Shown piece by piece: positions 31,189-42,700 of a stretch of 64,000 nt of DNA (the first letter of the stretch is position 1; each line of letters begins with the position of its first letter). The translations under genes were made by a program, and so were the position numbers. Source of the stretch: Tigriopus japonicus (Eukaryota; Arthropoda; Copepoda; Harpacticoida; Harpacticidae); the NCBI GenBank assembly GCA_010645155.1, contig CM021317.1, forward strand, positions 1,122,783 through 1,186,782, in the 5' to 3' direction. Under the pieces are notes generated by a model, which did not search any database, was not told where the DNA came from, and was given only the letters and a program-made list of their open reading frames with translations.

Positions 31189-31772
31189 CGAGGGGTATCC
31201 AGACTAGAGGTAGACTGGGCCTATAACTCGTCAGCAAGTGCGATTTTTAGATGCTTGATAAAGAATCGAAATCAAGGTTGATCTCTTTTGAGCACATGTT
31301 ATTTTACATGATTTGTTGTAAGGCAATTATGTTCGAACTTATGATTTAATTAGACAAGGTATGTTGGGCGACCCCTGTATACATAGAAAATAAACCTCAA
31401 AAGCGAGCGACAAGTCAAAAATCAAGTACACTGTAAAGCCAAGACGTTTCACATCAAAAGTTACCACTTTTTTGCCTCAAATATTCATTAAATATTGGTA
31501 TGGGTGGTTGAACAACGTCTTAACTTTCCAGCATAATGAATTTTAACGTATTTCTTGCTCTTGACATCGATGTTCAAAAACTTGCAGGGGTCGCCCAACA
31601 TACCTTTTCTGAATAAATCATCACTATGAACTGGATTACCTGACAACAAATCATGTATAATATCATCTCCTCAAAAGAGATGTATCTTGATTTTGATTGT
31701 TCATCAAGCATCTATAAATCGCACTGTTAACGAGTTACGGGCCCAGTCCACCTCTAGTCTGGATACCCCACG
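31189..31772. mobile_element. Palindromic MITE with TA target site (584 bp)
   Basis: The ends are CGAGGGGTATCCAGACTAGA and, inverted, CGTGGGGTATCCAGACTAGA, flanked by TA at 31187-31188 and 31773-31774. The arms stay complementary for about 250 bp (AGATGCTTGATAAAGAATCG pairs with AGATGCTTGATGAACAATCA read inward; GGTATGTTGGGCGACCCCTG occurs in both arms), so nearly the whole element folds on itself. TA duplication and terminal sequence suggest Tc1/mariner mobilisation. It interrupts the LINE endonuclease-linker region. Confidence 0.85.
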
Positions 31773-32922
31773 TACATAGGCTTATCAGGATACTGCCTGA
31801 AAGATGAGCATTGGCCTTTGGTAAAGGAGGAGATGAGCAAGTGCAACATCATAGCAGAGACCCAAGGGAAGTCGGATTGTGAGGGGGCGTTTCCTTGTCT
31901 GCTCGCTTTACTTGAAAAAGTGTTCCAAAAAGTGGGAATTCCAAAAAAGAAAGCTTCAAGAAACCCTCACAAAATACCAAATGACAGGAGAAAGCTCTTC
32001 AGACAAAGATGTGTACTCGTAAGAAAAGCTGACTAAAAACATCAGCAAGTATAAAAGAAATAGAATTTTTAAGAAACTGGAAGTAATACACCAAAATATT
32101 ATTTCATCCATTTCCACAGAAGCCAAAGAAAACGAAGTCCGAGCCATTGAGGCCATCAAATCTAATCCTAAACATTTCTACACCTACGCCAAAGAAAAAA
32201 TATCCGTCTTCACCACGATAGGTCCATTCAACTTGAATGGATGCGTCATATCAAGCGAATGCGATTTGGCGGAAGTACTTAGTGAACAGTTCAAAGGAGC
32301 ATGGACAATCTGTAAATTTGCCCGAAATGAATACCCAATCAACCCCTCCAGTATTACCACCGAGGTGTGTATTAATGAATGTGAGGACGGCGATTAAATC
32401 TCTCAACAAATCGAGTTCACCTGGACCAGACGGGATACCCTTCTTATTCAATGTATTGACTTTTTTGCGCCAATCATCCAGTCGCTCATGGGGGGAAATC
32501 AATGTAGGAAGGAGACCTCCCGTCATTACTTAAACTTGCGTACATAACACCGATCCATAAAGGAGGCGACAGCACGTTGCCCCGAAACTTCAGGCCTATA
32601 TCCATCACATCCAATGTTGCAAAGGTGATGGAAAAGGTTATTTTGGATCCCTTAATTGAACATCTCCACTCTACCAACAACATTCCCAAGAAGCAACACG
32701 GATTTATGAAGGGGAAGAGTCCGACCTCGCAATTGGTGGAACATTTGGAGTCGGTTCAACACGAGTTGTCAGGTGATAATTCGGTGGATGTTGTGTATCT
32801 TTATTTTGCCAAGGCCTTCGACAAGGTGGATCATGGTTTAGTTTTGGAGGTCTTGACAACGGCTGGAATTCGAGGAAAGCTTTTGAATTGGATTGAGGCT
32901 TTTCTAAGTAACAGGTACCAAT
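31773..32922 (+). pseudogene. LINE linker and N-terminal reverse transcriptase, broken
   Basis: Frames: LSGYCLKDEHWPLVKEEMSK (31780), NPKHFYTYAKEKISV (32175), VRTAIKSLNKSSSPGPDGIP (32380), then PRNFRPISITSNVAKVMEKV, GFMKGKSPTSQLVEHLESV and VVYLYFAKAFDKVDH. The usual motif A is YLDFAKAFD; the catalytic Asp is Tyr here. The frame runs to FLSNRYQ, where a hAT MITE enters. Several frameshifts show it is long dead. Confidence 0.8.
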
Positions 32923-33567
32923 TAGGGCTGACGATTTTCTCGAACATTTCAATTCTCGAGAATGAGAATTTCTCGAGAATTCGAGAAAAATTCTCGAGAA
33001 TTCTCGAGAATTTGAGAAAAAGTGAAAATAGCGAAAAAAATGTACATTCAAAGCTTCCAAAGCACTTGAAATTGTTTTTTTTTTTTAAGTTTATACCAAA
33101 ATTAATATGAACCTGAGTGTGGAAAACAATGATTGGACCTCACGGACAATAATATCTGAAATTTCATTTCTGACATTTCTGAAACGTTCTACTGACATTG
33201 TTAAAACTTCGGATATTTTCGCATTTTTGGTCAGCTGTAATTTTCAAAACAGGGGTTTCTTGTACACGCCACCACAGCCATTAGAATCTCGAAAAAAATC
33301 AGACACAGAATCTTGCCTCGAATCTGGACAGAGAAGATTTTGTATGGGCTGGTTCACGAGTTATTTTCTTGTTCGAATGTACCATAAAGATGTTTATAAA
33401 GTTTCAAACATTGCTCATGGCTCCTATTGTTCTTTTACTTGAAACTTTTGTTTTGAATGAAACAGTTTTGCCATCAATTCCAAAATATGACCTAGAGTAA
33501 TCTAATCAAAAATTCTCGAAAATTCTCGAGAATTTTCGATCCTCGATTTTCTCGAGAATCAACCCTA
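32923..33567. mobile_element. hAT-type MITE with TTCTCGAGAA subterminal arrays (645 bp)
   Basis: The target duplication GTACCAAT is perfect (32915-32922 and 33568-33575). Termini are TAGGGCTGACGATTTTCTCG and, read inward from the right, TAGGGTTGATTCTCGAGAAA. Both subterminal regions are packed with the palindrome TTCTCGAGAA (32950-33020 and 33512-33557). No coding capacity. It sits inside the LINE reverse transcriptase, whose text resumes as YQSVKVNRYYSNSQLVKAGI. Confidence 0.9.
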
Positions 33568-34316
33568 GTACCAATCGGTTAAAGTCAACAGATATTATAG
33601 CAATTCCCAACTCGTCAAGGCAGGCATCCCGCAAGGCACCATCTTGGGCCCAGTACTCTTCATCTTATTTATCGCCCCACTTGCTAACTTACCAATATCC
33701 GCCCAAATCTCCAGTCATGCAGACAACGTGTGCGCCAGAAATGGAGATAACTTTAAACCTCTCCAACATGATCTACACGCCATTTATGATTGGGTACATG
33801 AAAACAATATGGCACTTAATGGAGAGAAATTCCAAATGATGTGTTACGGTAATTAAGACGTTACACCCATCTACAGAAACAATATGGGTAAATCAATTAA
33901 CATCACCAAGGAAGTCCGAGACCTTGGAGTAATCCTACCATGTGATGGGCACATGACATCCCAACTCCAAGAGCAGATCGCTAAAGCCTCACAAATGTGT
34001 GCCTGGACAATGAGAACTTTCAGAGCACGAGACCCCAACTTAATGATAACTCTTTTCACGTCCATAATTAGACCTCAACTGGATTATGCTTCGTTTTTTT
34101 GGTCCCCACAAATGGAGCTGAGCATAAAGAAAATGGAAAGACTTTTGAGGAAATTGACGAAGAAAGTGGAAGGATTGGGCAACAAAAACTTCTGGGACAG
34201 ACTTTCGTATTTGAAGCTCCAAAGCTTCCAAAGAGGACACGAGAGGTACTTGATCATATACACTTTCAAATGTCTCCAAAGTCTATCTCCAAATCCGGGA
34301 TTCACCCTGAAATAAA
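33568..34316 (+). pseudogene. LINE reverse transcriptase, C-terminal part, broken
   Basis: It continues with LVKAGIPQGTILGPVLFILF (motif B region) and ISSHADNVCARNGD, where the family has FADD; the second Asp is Asn, so the active site is lost. After a TAA at 33856 another frame gives VRDLGVILPCDGHM, LMITLFTSIIRPQLDYASFF and LQSFQRGHERYLIIYTFKCL, the thumb and tail of a Jockey/CR1-like polyprotein. Confidence 0.8.
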
Positions 34317-34484
34317 AAAACCTCTCCTCTGGAGATCCGAGTAGGAGGGGTCCACTTGAAATCAAATATTCTCAGCACCTTGAAGAAATATATGCATTTC
34401 AGACACAAACCTCACAGTTTATTCTCCATCGTGGCTTTAACAATAGCACCCCATCCCTTGACTAAACAATCTCATTGAAATGAA

Positions 34485-34745
34485 GCCCATTTTAGTGCAG
34501 TCATCCAATTGGTTGACCATATTGAGCAGATCATTGAGGGGCTCGAAAATCACGAGTCAGTTGATGTAGTCTATCTTGACTGTGCCAAGGCCTTTGAAAA
34601 GGTAAATTATAATCTTTTGCTCAATCAAATCGTAGAGTTTGGGATTCAGGGTAAGGTTCTCAATTGGATTGGAAGCTTCATTACTGAAAGGAACCAAATG
34701 GCTAAGGTTGATGGATCATTTAGTGGCATGTATGATGACAAGTCA
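34485..34745 (+). pseudogene. Second LINE reverse-transcriptase scrap
   Basis: Encodes LVDHIEQIIEGLENHESVDV, VVYLDCAKAFEKVNYNLLLN (motif A with its Asp retained) and GIQGKVLNWIGSFITERNQM. It resembles, but is not the same copy as, the RT at 32.7 kb. It ends abruptly at about 34745 against repeat sequence. Confidence 0.75.
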
Positions 34746-35194
34746 GGTGTTCTAAGAAATATCAAACCTAAAGAAACTCAAGTTAAGGATCTAACAAATA
34801 TTGTAGATTGTAATTTAGATAGGCTATTTTTGAAATTCTCGAAGGACGAAAATGGACTTTGGTTGAGCAATATAAAACAACGGCTCAATAGATTTCGACA
34901 ATATTTTAAGTACAGACAATCGAGAGACCACCATAGGAATGGAAAATTCAGAAAGCTAGATCAAATGTCTTAAGAACTTATAAATGACTTCTCTAGCTCA
35001 ATTAAGCGACGTGGGTACTCTGGCTATGGACCTTTTAGGTTCAAATGAAAGATACTCTTATTATTTGCTCTTTTTTCGACATTTATTTGCACTTTCAACC
35101 TTTTTTGCACTTTGTTTTGCACTTTTGGGTACATTTTTCTGCAGCTTTTGGTAACTAACGGGGTAAATTTATTTGCCCTTACTGCCCGCGCCTA
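34746..35194. repeat. Second copy of the 25.6-kb hAT-like repeat, 5'-truncated
   Basis: CCTAAAGAAACTCAAGTTA, GACAATATTTTAAGTACA, AATGACTTCTCTAGCTCAAT and TTATTTGCTCTTTTTTCGAC match 25.9-26.49 kb in order. The right end, read inward, is TAGGCGCGGGCAGTAAGGGC followed by AAATAAATTTA, which matches the other copy's GGGCAAATA terminus. Confidence 0.6.
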
Positions 35195-35989
35195 ATCATA
35201 ACAAATAAGTCATAAGGGCGGTCTGTAAAATGCGAAAACCCTTTAACTGCCCAAATTCGCACGAGTCACCTACTGCTGCCGAACACGCCTTTTTCCTAGT
35301 TACTTCTGCCTGAGATTAGATTTTTAAGGAGATTACTCGAACCTCCCGTGCATTCCAAATCTATGAATAAGTGCGGTCTGAAAAATTCAGCTTGGGATTT
35401 GGGAGCCAAAGGGGCTAGGGATGGGTCAGAACTTGGGCCTGGGCATCACAAAGCTTGAGTTTTGTACAAGAGGAAAATATTATTGTTTGCCTCGATTGAG
35501 AACAAAAAAATTAATTTGAGCTCGGATTTCTTTTGTAACCTTAGTCAAGTTTGTTGGAGGGTTAGTCTGAGCTCAATTCGTCCAACCGCAATTATCCAAT
35601 CAATAAATTGAGTTCAACTACGATTAATTTTGATTACTTCGAGTTGGAGTATGGTCAACTACAGCTCATTTGGGATTAAATATATTGATTCAAATTGTTA
35701 TTACAGTTGTTTAAATATTTAATTGCAAAAACTATTTTCATCATAGGTCTGTTCATGGCGTCCCTTGATTCAAGAATGAACCTCAATATGAAAAATGCTT
35801 AGTACCTAACGGACACAAACTTCAAATCCAATTGCGATTATTGGGAAATCGAATAAGCAGGCTTGCTTCTCCCATTCTCCTAAAAGCAACCTTTTGTTTT
35901 CTGAACGACAGGGAAATTTGATATAAAAAGGAGCCTGCTTTGCTTTGCTTTTATTACGCACAGTGGATAGCTCCTTGTCCCTCCATATT
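35195..35989. other. Unclassified region upstream of the matrix-protein gene
   Basis: AT-rich sequence; GGATTTGGGA...CTAGGGAT near 35393-35422 recurs inverted near 35993-36013, but no target duplication supports an element. Confidence 0.35.
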
Positions 35990-36680
35990 ATCTATCCCTA
36001 GTCCCAAATCCTAGGTATGAAACGGAGTTCACCCTCCTCGTCAAGGAGTGCTTGTTCTTGTTCCACACTCGCTGCCTTCTAACCGTCTCTCCTTGTTCCA
36101 AGTCCACACACACTCCCGGTCTTGTCGGATCTGTTTAGCAATGGACCATTTTCAACAAGGAGAGAGAGAGAGAGAGGGAGAGAGCTATATAGTTTGTACT
36201 ACGTCTACACTCCTAACCTCACAACGACCAACCCGAGACCGTTGGGATCTCCTTCTCTCGTTTTAGTTTGGCCGAGGCCATCGAGTGAGGCGCGTCCGTA
36301 ACGAGAGGCGTTCAGTTCGTTCAGTCAAGAAGGAAGAAGGAGCCTCTGTCGGTCGGGGTTCAGCAGCCTCGAAATCCCTGGCGACCAACCAAGAGGAGAA
36401 GAACGCCTGCAGTTGCCGAATAGAGCCCTCTTCGATTAGAGTTGTCAGCTAACGTCATTGTGTTGCTACCAAATAGTGGAGAAAGAAATCAATTTTTAAT
36501 GCCACTTTCGGCCTCCATTCACGGACTCGTCGAGATGTTATCGTGAGATGAGGAACCGACACCATGTGACGGATTAAACTGCGGTTTTTAGTTTGGAACC
36601 ATCTCAAGATCTCGTTCGTTCGTTCATCCTTCGACTTCCTTAGACTAGTGACCATGTGCGTTTGTTAAGATCTCGTCAAG
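35990..36680 (+). promoter_or_regulatory. Probable promoter and 5' UTR of the EGF/LamG gene
   Basis: A (GA)n run at 36160-36184 is followed by GCTATATAGTTTG (TATA-like, 36184-36196). About 120 bp further on, GTTCAGTTCGTTCAGTCAAG (36310-36329) contains two TCAGT initiator-like words. The segment up to the ATG at 36681 has several upstream stops and no long frame. GAGA tracts and TCAGT initiators are usual in arthropod promoters. The actual start site cannot be fixed from sequence. Confidence 0.35.
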
Positions 36681-36780
36681 ATGAGAGGTGGAACAGTGAT
36701 TTTTGGAACTTTGGCCATTCTGGCGGCTCTTCTGCCCGTCATGAGATCCAACTTTATCCCACTTGAAGCGGCTTTTCAAG
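36681..36780 (+). CDS. Exon 1: signal peptide
   Basis: Encodes MRGGTVIFGTLAILAALLPV then MRSNFIPLEAAFQ; hydrophobic core at residues 5-20. The donor is CAAG|GTATGA; phase 1. It joins in phase to the EGF exon 9.5 kb away, making a Gly codon. This ATG is the first that gives a signal peptide. Confidence 0.75.
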
Positions 36781-39700
36781 GTATGATCAAGATCACAAGG
36801 GTCATCAATCCGATAAAGTACACAAATTGGAACCAAGTTCGTCGTTTTGGAGGCATCATAAATTGATTGCATGTGGCCTCGGAGGCCGTCTTGTTTGTTA
36901 TGTTATACTAACATGTCGACATGCGAGAAGTCGGAAACCAGCCTCGTGTCCTTGTCGACATAATCAACATGATATCTCGAACACACACACACGATAAAAA
37001 AGGCCAAACGCTTGGGCCCAACCTTCAATTCGGGTTACGGGAAACCTTTTTTTACCGGCCTCTAAGTTGTATCAACCAACAAAAAAGCCTCTGAACCATT
37101 AGTCAAAACTGATATGCAGGGTGATATCATGAGCTGAAACATACATTATATTGTGGCCTTAGCTAGTTGAGCTCCTACTCCGATGTCGGTATCCTGTGTA
37201 GAGTTATGAATAAATTCCGGTGAATTTGCAATAGCCAATGAAAATGAAAAATTGGTCGAACTTTTGAAAAGAGCTCAACATTTTCTCTTCTATTGGCTCA
37301 TGTCCATACATAAGGCTCCTTCAGTTCTCAGAATAATACCTTTGCAAGTACGTATTTCATTATGGCACCTCAAGTATTAGTTCAAGATGTTAAATGATGC
37401 TTAATTGTATCTTTAAAGAAAATATGCTTGGTTCTTGATTGAGTCAGTCGAAGTAGATACGTTGTTGATTTCCCGGAAATTGGCATAACTTTGTCATTTT
37501 GTAAACCTTGTTGGATTTCCTATTAACCAAAGAAGATCTGCTGATATTGAAAGGCCTCTTTGGATGTGCACTTCTTCGTACCAAAATGGGTTGATGTTGC
37601 CAAGTCATTTACATTCGATCACATACTGAGCCAATGAAAGGACAATGGATTTACGGAAAGGGATCTACTTAGCCTTAATTGATTTCACTCTCGCCTAAGC
37701 TTGACCTTGGAACAAGGGCCTCCTACTGGGACACCTAAATACATTTCGACAACCAACCATATGAGCACAGCCCAAAGAAAGAACAAGGCAAATTCCAAAG
37801 ACCAAGTACTATTCAGTGTTACAATACTTAATCCTTAAGAACGAGAACAGAAGGTTATATATGTGCATAAGAGGTCTGTCTATCTTTGCCTAAAGCTAAG
37901 AAAGGAAATGATTCTAAGGCAGAAAGACTTATGTACACACATCGACACCTACACAAGGCCAGACCCTACCCACCTTCTGCCACTTTCATTGAAGACCTTT
38001 TTCTCCCAACGCAAATACCACAGCCACTCAACCAAAGGAAATGGATGCATTCAGTCAGTCAGTTAGTGGGTTTGTCCTTTTGGATCCCACTTCTTTCTCG
38101 TTGGTGTTCCTTATCCATCCTATGTCAAGGGAACAATGAGGTTCGTTCTCATACGAAAAGTCCAAGCTTGGAGAACATCGGTCTTTAAGACAGATCAACT
38201 GTGTCAGAAATATTGCATGACCTTGAGCTGGTGGTCCGGAGCCAGTTTTGGGAATGAGAATTTCAAGGATCCATGATAAGTTGTTGGGAACAAGAAAAAG
38301 AGATTTGGACCTAGAATTTAAGTTTGAAATATTGATAAGAAACTTTGTCATCAGTAAATAATTTTCAATTGATTATTGATAAGATGTATTAGTAAAAAAT
38401 TTATGACCAGGTTTACAATTTAAGTGTGTTCTTTAGTTTTTCCTAACATGACTGTCTTAACGCACATAAATTCCTTGTCTTTGACCCTATCATGGCGCCT
38501 ACTGTCTTAAAGATTAGGATCTTGAGAAGGCTAATAAATAATGCTATTAATACATGATTAACAACTTCATAATGCGGTATGATTTTCCACAAAAAATACT
38601 AATCACTAATCGTATTGCACAATGTCCAAACAGCTTTGTAAAACTTAAAAGGCCTCCAGCCGACCTACATAATAAATTTGATACGCTTGTATAACGCTTG
38701 GCCATTATCTAAAGGATAAAAAGCCCATTTACAGTTCGAAATAACCATCTTAGCTCAATGAGAGTTCAAACCCAATACGCAATGGAACGACCTGAACGTG
38801 AAAAAAGGAAGCATAAAATACAAGGTCTTGGCAAAGCAAAGCACAACCAGTAAAGCCCTCTGAGTATGGCCATTCCTCTTCAAGCGTTTTCCAATATTTC
38901 CATTTCTGGCCTGCAACATCAATTCCATCCATCCATCCACTCATTCTTGCTACGGGGTGTTCGTAAAGCATTTTTCTTCAATCCACTTGAAGCGACTCAA
39001 ATTTTTATTTTCTGCCATTAGTTTCAGCAGTTATGTAACTTTGGAGACAGATCCCAAAGGGATTTTGAGACACCTTGGAAGCTACAAAAGACTCGAATTT
39101 CAAAGCTCGTTTATTCAAATTGCAAACCAATAGGTTTTAAGTTCATTTGATTGTTTGTTATTACTAATAAAGTCCTATTCAAGTCACTTTTAATTAGGGG
39201 TTTTAATGACGCTTTTGATTTCTTTTCTCTTTAGACCTCATGGTAATTTTCTTAATGTCTTTTGATTAGGGCTTTGGTCCCGATCAAAATGTTAGAAACC
39301 AAAATGTTAGAAATGTTAGAAATAATCAAAATGTTAGAAATAAAGTATGTTAGAAATTATCGGCAAATATGAGTGCAATTTGATATGCCGATTTGGTAAT
39401 ACTAAACAATTATTGCTCAATAAGAGGTCCAGATTCCTTTCAATGGAGAAATATTACTCGAACTTCCTAAGCAAGTCTATTTTATGCCTTTAAACGAAAA
39501 AAAGCCAAAAAGGCAAACAATTTGTCCCAATCTCACAATGGACAGATAATCGACACCCTGTAAAGTTTGTATGTGTACTGTACATATCGGGTTTAACACT
39601 CGCTTGCCTGCTTGTTCTCTAATAATGAAACGTACCATTTCATTGAGAGCCAGCCACGAGCAAAAGGGGAAAAACAAAAAAAAAGCCGGCTGGAACAACC

Positions 39701-42700
39701 ATTACCCGAGCCAATGGTCTTTCTCTTGATCGACCCTGAACCCATTTCTCACATCTCCAATGATCTGGAGTAATTTCCAACCACTTTTCCACTGTTAAAA
39801 AACTTCTTTCCTCACTGAACATGTGAGAAAAACGATCGATCCCCTTTTGAATTCCCAACCACCCACGAAACCAACCCGAGTCGCCCTTTTAAAGTTTAAA
39901 GTTTAATTGGCAAGGATTATGGAAGCCACGTGTCGCATTTGAGGATCATTTTTGAGCAGTGTTGCCATCTTCTCCTTCTGCCTTCAGTGTTCGATCATTA
40001 TGGCCAGAAGTTGGTGGGAATGAGTTGAGAGTTTGTTCACGGGTTTCCTTCGTTGGGATCCTCCTTGAAATGGTTGCTTACCACGAACTCTAACTAGAAC
40101 GAACGATCTTCTAAATTCTTTTGGGCAAATGATTCAGACATTTTTTTGGACCACAGATTCTTTTGAGAGACAGCAGCTTCTTGAGCTTTGATGACGTCAT
40201 ATTGAACAAAGGGAAACCTTTCAAAAACGTAAGAGGTTGGGTGAAAGCTACTGAGTGAAAAACAGAACTCTTGAGAATGTGGACAATTTTATATTTGTTA
40301 CAATAATAGTTTTATTCGAGATTATTTATTGTATTGTGGATGTCAATTTGAAAGATATGACCTTGAGCTGGCATTTATGGAGTCAACATTGAATGGATGT
40401 GGATCAAAAAGTACTGTCCGTACTGCTCCGAAAGGTTCTCTGACAAAGACAGAAATGGTCTCTTTCGGGCTATCTCAGCTTTTCAAGATGTCATGTAGGG
40501 AATTTGCTTTTTCTTTGTGTTTTGTTGACAATGGAAATTATCGATATTTTTGCTTAAACACAAATACAAAAAATGCTTTTTAGGTTCTTCTATATCTTGC
40601 CTATTAACCGGAAGAAAAGAAATGAAACAAGACAATTATTGATGATTGAACTCCCACCAAAAGTGTTAGCAAATTTTAGACAGTTGCAGAAATAAAACCA
40701 TTTCCTTTGAGAATGCACTCATTCATTCCTTCATCTTTGCAAGTGCACTTTTTGAACTCTTTTGTGCAACACCTTGGAGAATATATTCATGTACCACGAA
40801 ACATTGATCATACTTTCCCTAAATAATTGTCAATTCGCATAAAGAAAAGCCATTTAAAAAACAACGTTCTAGCCTCTCAGTAATTAAATTCTGGTTTACC
40901 AACATTCATTCCTGGTGTTCACTTGATGTCATAAACAAAGCTCCAGGAAAACCACTCAAAAAAACGAGTGACATCATTTTACCTTTTTCTTGAAGGGAAC
41001 AAATGGTTGCCATTGAAGGTCTTTGGTATTGTTTCGGTCAGTTAGAGATACTTTCATACATCCACANNNNNNNNNNNNNNNNNNNNNNNNNNNNNNNNNN
41101 NNNNNNNNNNNNNNNNNNNNNNNNNNNNNNNNNNNNNNNNNNNNNNNNNNNNNNNNNNNNNNNNNNNNNNNNNNNNNNNNNNNNNNNNNNNNNNNNNNNN
41201 NNNNNNNNNNNNNNNNNNNNNNNNNNNNNNNNNNNNNNNNNNNNNNNNNNNNNNNNNNNNNNNNNTTCATTCCTGGTGTTCACTTGATGTCATAAACAAA
41301 GCTCCAGGAAAACCACTCAAAAAACGAGTGACATCATTTTACCTTTTTCTTGAAGGGAACAAATGGTTGCCATTGAAGGTCTTTGGTATTGTTTCGGTCA
41401 GTTAGAGATACTTTCATACATCCACACACACACATCGTAGTCCACTAGGATTGGATCCATAGAGGGGAGAGGGTCAAGCAAGCAATGAAGTGAGAGAAGG
41501 AACAACTCTCTGGTGGGTTCTTGTTATTTATTCACCACCTCAGATATGGTTACTTAGAGCCGGTCCCCCTACTCCTCATCGTCGTTTTTCTCTCTTTCTC
41601 TCTCTCTCCTCCACAAGGTCTATCCTTCTATGTATCTATCTATCTATCTGGCTATGTTTGTGTTATTCCCCAGTCTCCCCTCCCAATTTTCTTGTTTCCC
41701 CTTCACATTGCCAAAGTCCGTGTCCATCTCTCTTTTTCCTTCTTCCTCAGTCCAACCCATTAAATGGAAACATTTCCGACCCATCTTTTCATCCTCTATT
41801 CCCGGGCCAGCCTCTTTCATGAGAGATAGGCGGTTCATCCCTGAGCTCAGCTCTGTAATGACCTCGTTGATATGTTCTCGCGTGGATCTTCATTCTCACC
41901 TACGCCAGTTCACCTTATTTCGAAATGAACTCGAGGTCCCTCTATGTTGGAGAAAGGATGGTGTGTTCCATAATGGTCCATTTCTCTTCCGTGTTGCCTT
42001 CTTTCGTCTCTGTGTATTTTGGAGCAAGTGGATCTTGGCACCTTGAACAAGACACGCATACGTACATACAAGGGGATATAATCATTGATTTAACACTGAA
42101 AGTCTCTAAGGAATGGAACTGGGATCGATTTTTTCTCCTAGTTCCCAACGTGAAATGTGAATTCTTTGCCGGCATCAAGTTATGTTTGGCACCATTTCAT
42201 TCAATTTATGAGCCTGTTAACAAGACATATACCCCCCTGTTGGATCGATATTGTATGCATGGAACACTGAATCAAATATATGACCCCGGGTTACTGCCTT
42301 ATACAGTGTGCACAAAAGGGACGAACTAACTTCGTTTTCGAACCCGGAAAAGCACCAATGCTATTCGATTCTGTTGGTCCATTCAGGACCAAATGAAAAG
42401 ACAGGTCCAGGAATCAGGAAGGCGTCTTTGGAGGCGCGTGTCACTCCTGAAACTTAGATTGGATCAAGGGAACAAGAGAACAATGGACCTTCTTCAAGTA
42501 GATCGTGACGGCCGGCCTTTGTCATGGGTTCAAATCAGGGTAGCTATTTTTTGTCTTGCATTCATTAAGCTAAGGGATCTATTTTTGAAAATGATTCTGT
42601 TTTATGCAAAGTATTTTTGTACTCATGCAAACTTGCCTTATGGGCTGGCATTGGCGTTTCTGTTGTGTTCAATTAATTTAACTAATCCAATCTCTGAATT

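Larger units (their letters stand above)
30224..34316 (+). mobile_element. LINE (APE-type) with two nested MITEs and an N gap
   Basis: Order on the plus strand: 5' block shared with position 22-291, a 100-N gap (30348-30447), AP endonuclease (30448-31188), palindromic MITE (31189-31772), linker (31773-32500), reverse transcriptase part 1 (32560-32922), hAT MITE (32923-33567), reverse transcriptase part 2 (33568-34316). Each MITE is flanked by LINE text that resumes exactly where it stopped. The 3' end is unclear; a different LINE RT scrap begins at about 34485. Confidence 0.85.

Noticed and set aside
35416..36000. Another hAT MITE (TAGGGATGGG ... TATCCCTA)
   Set aside because: Terminal match is only about 8 bp and the flanks AAAGGGGC and GTCCCAAA do not form a target duplication.
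40974..41295. Open frames of 80-98 codons on both strands
   Set aside because: They consist mostly of N.
41490..42329. Overlapping frames of 110-138 codons in intron 1
   Set aside because: Pyrimidine-rich microsatellite-driven composition, several mutually overlapping frames, no domain.
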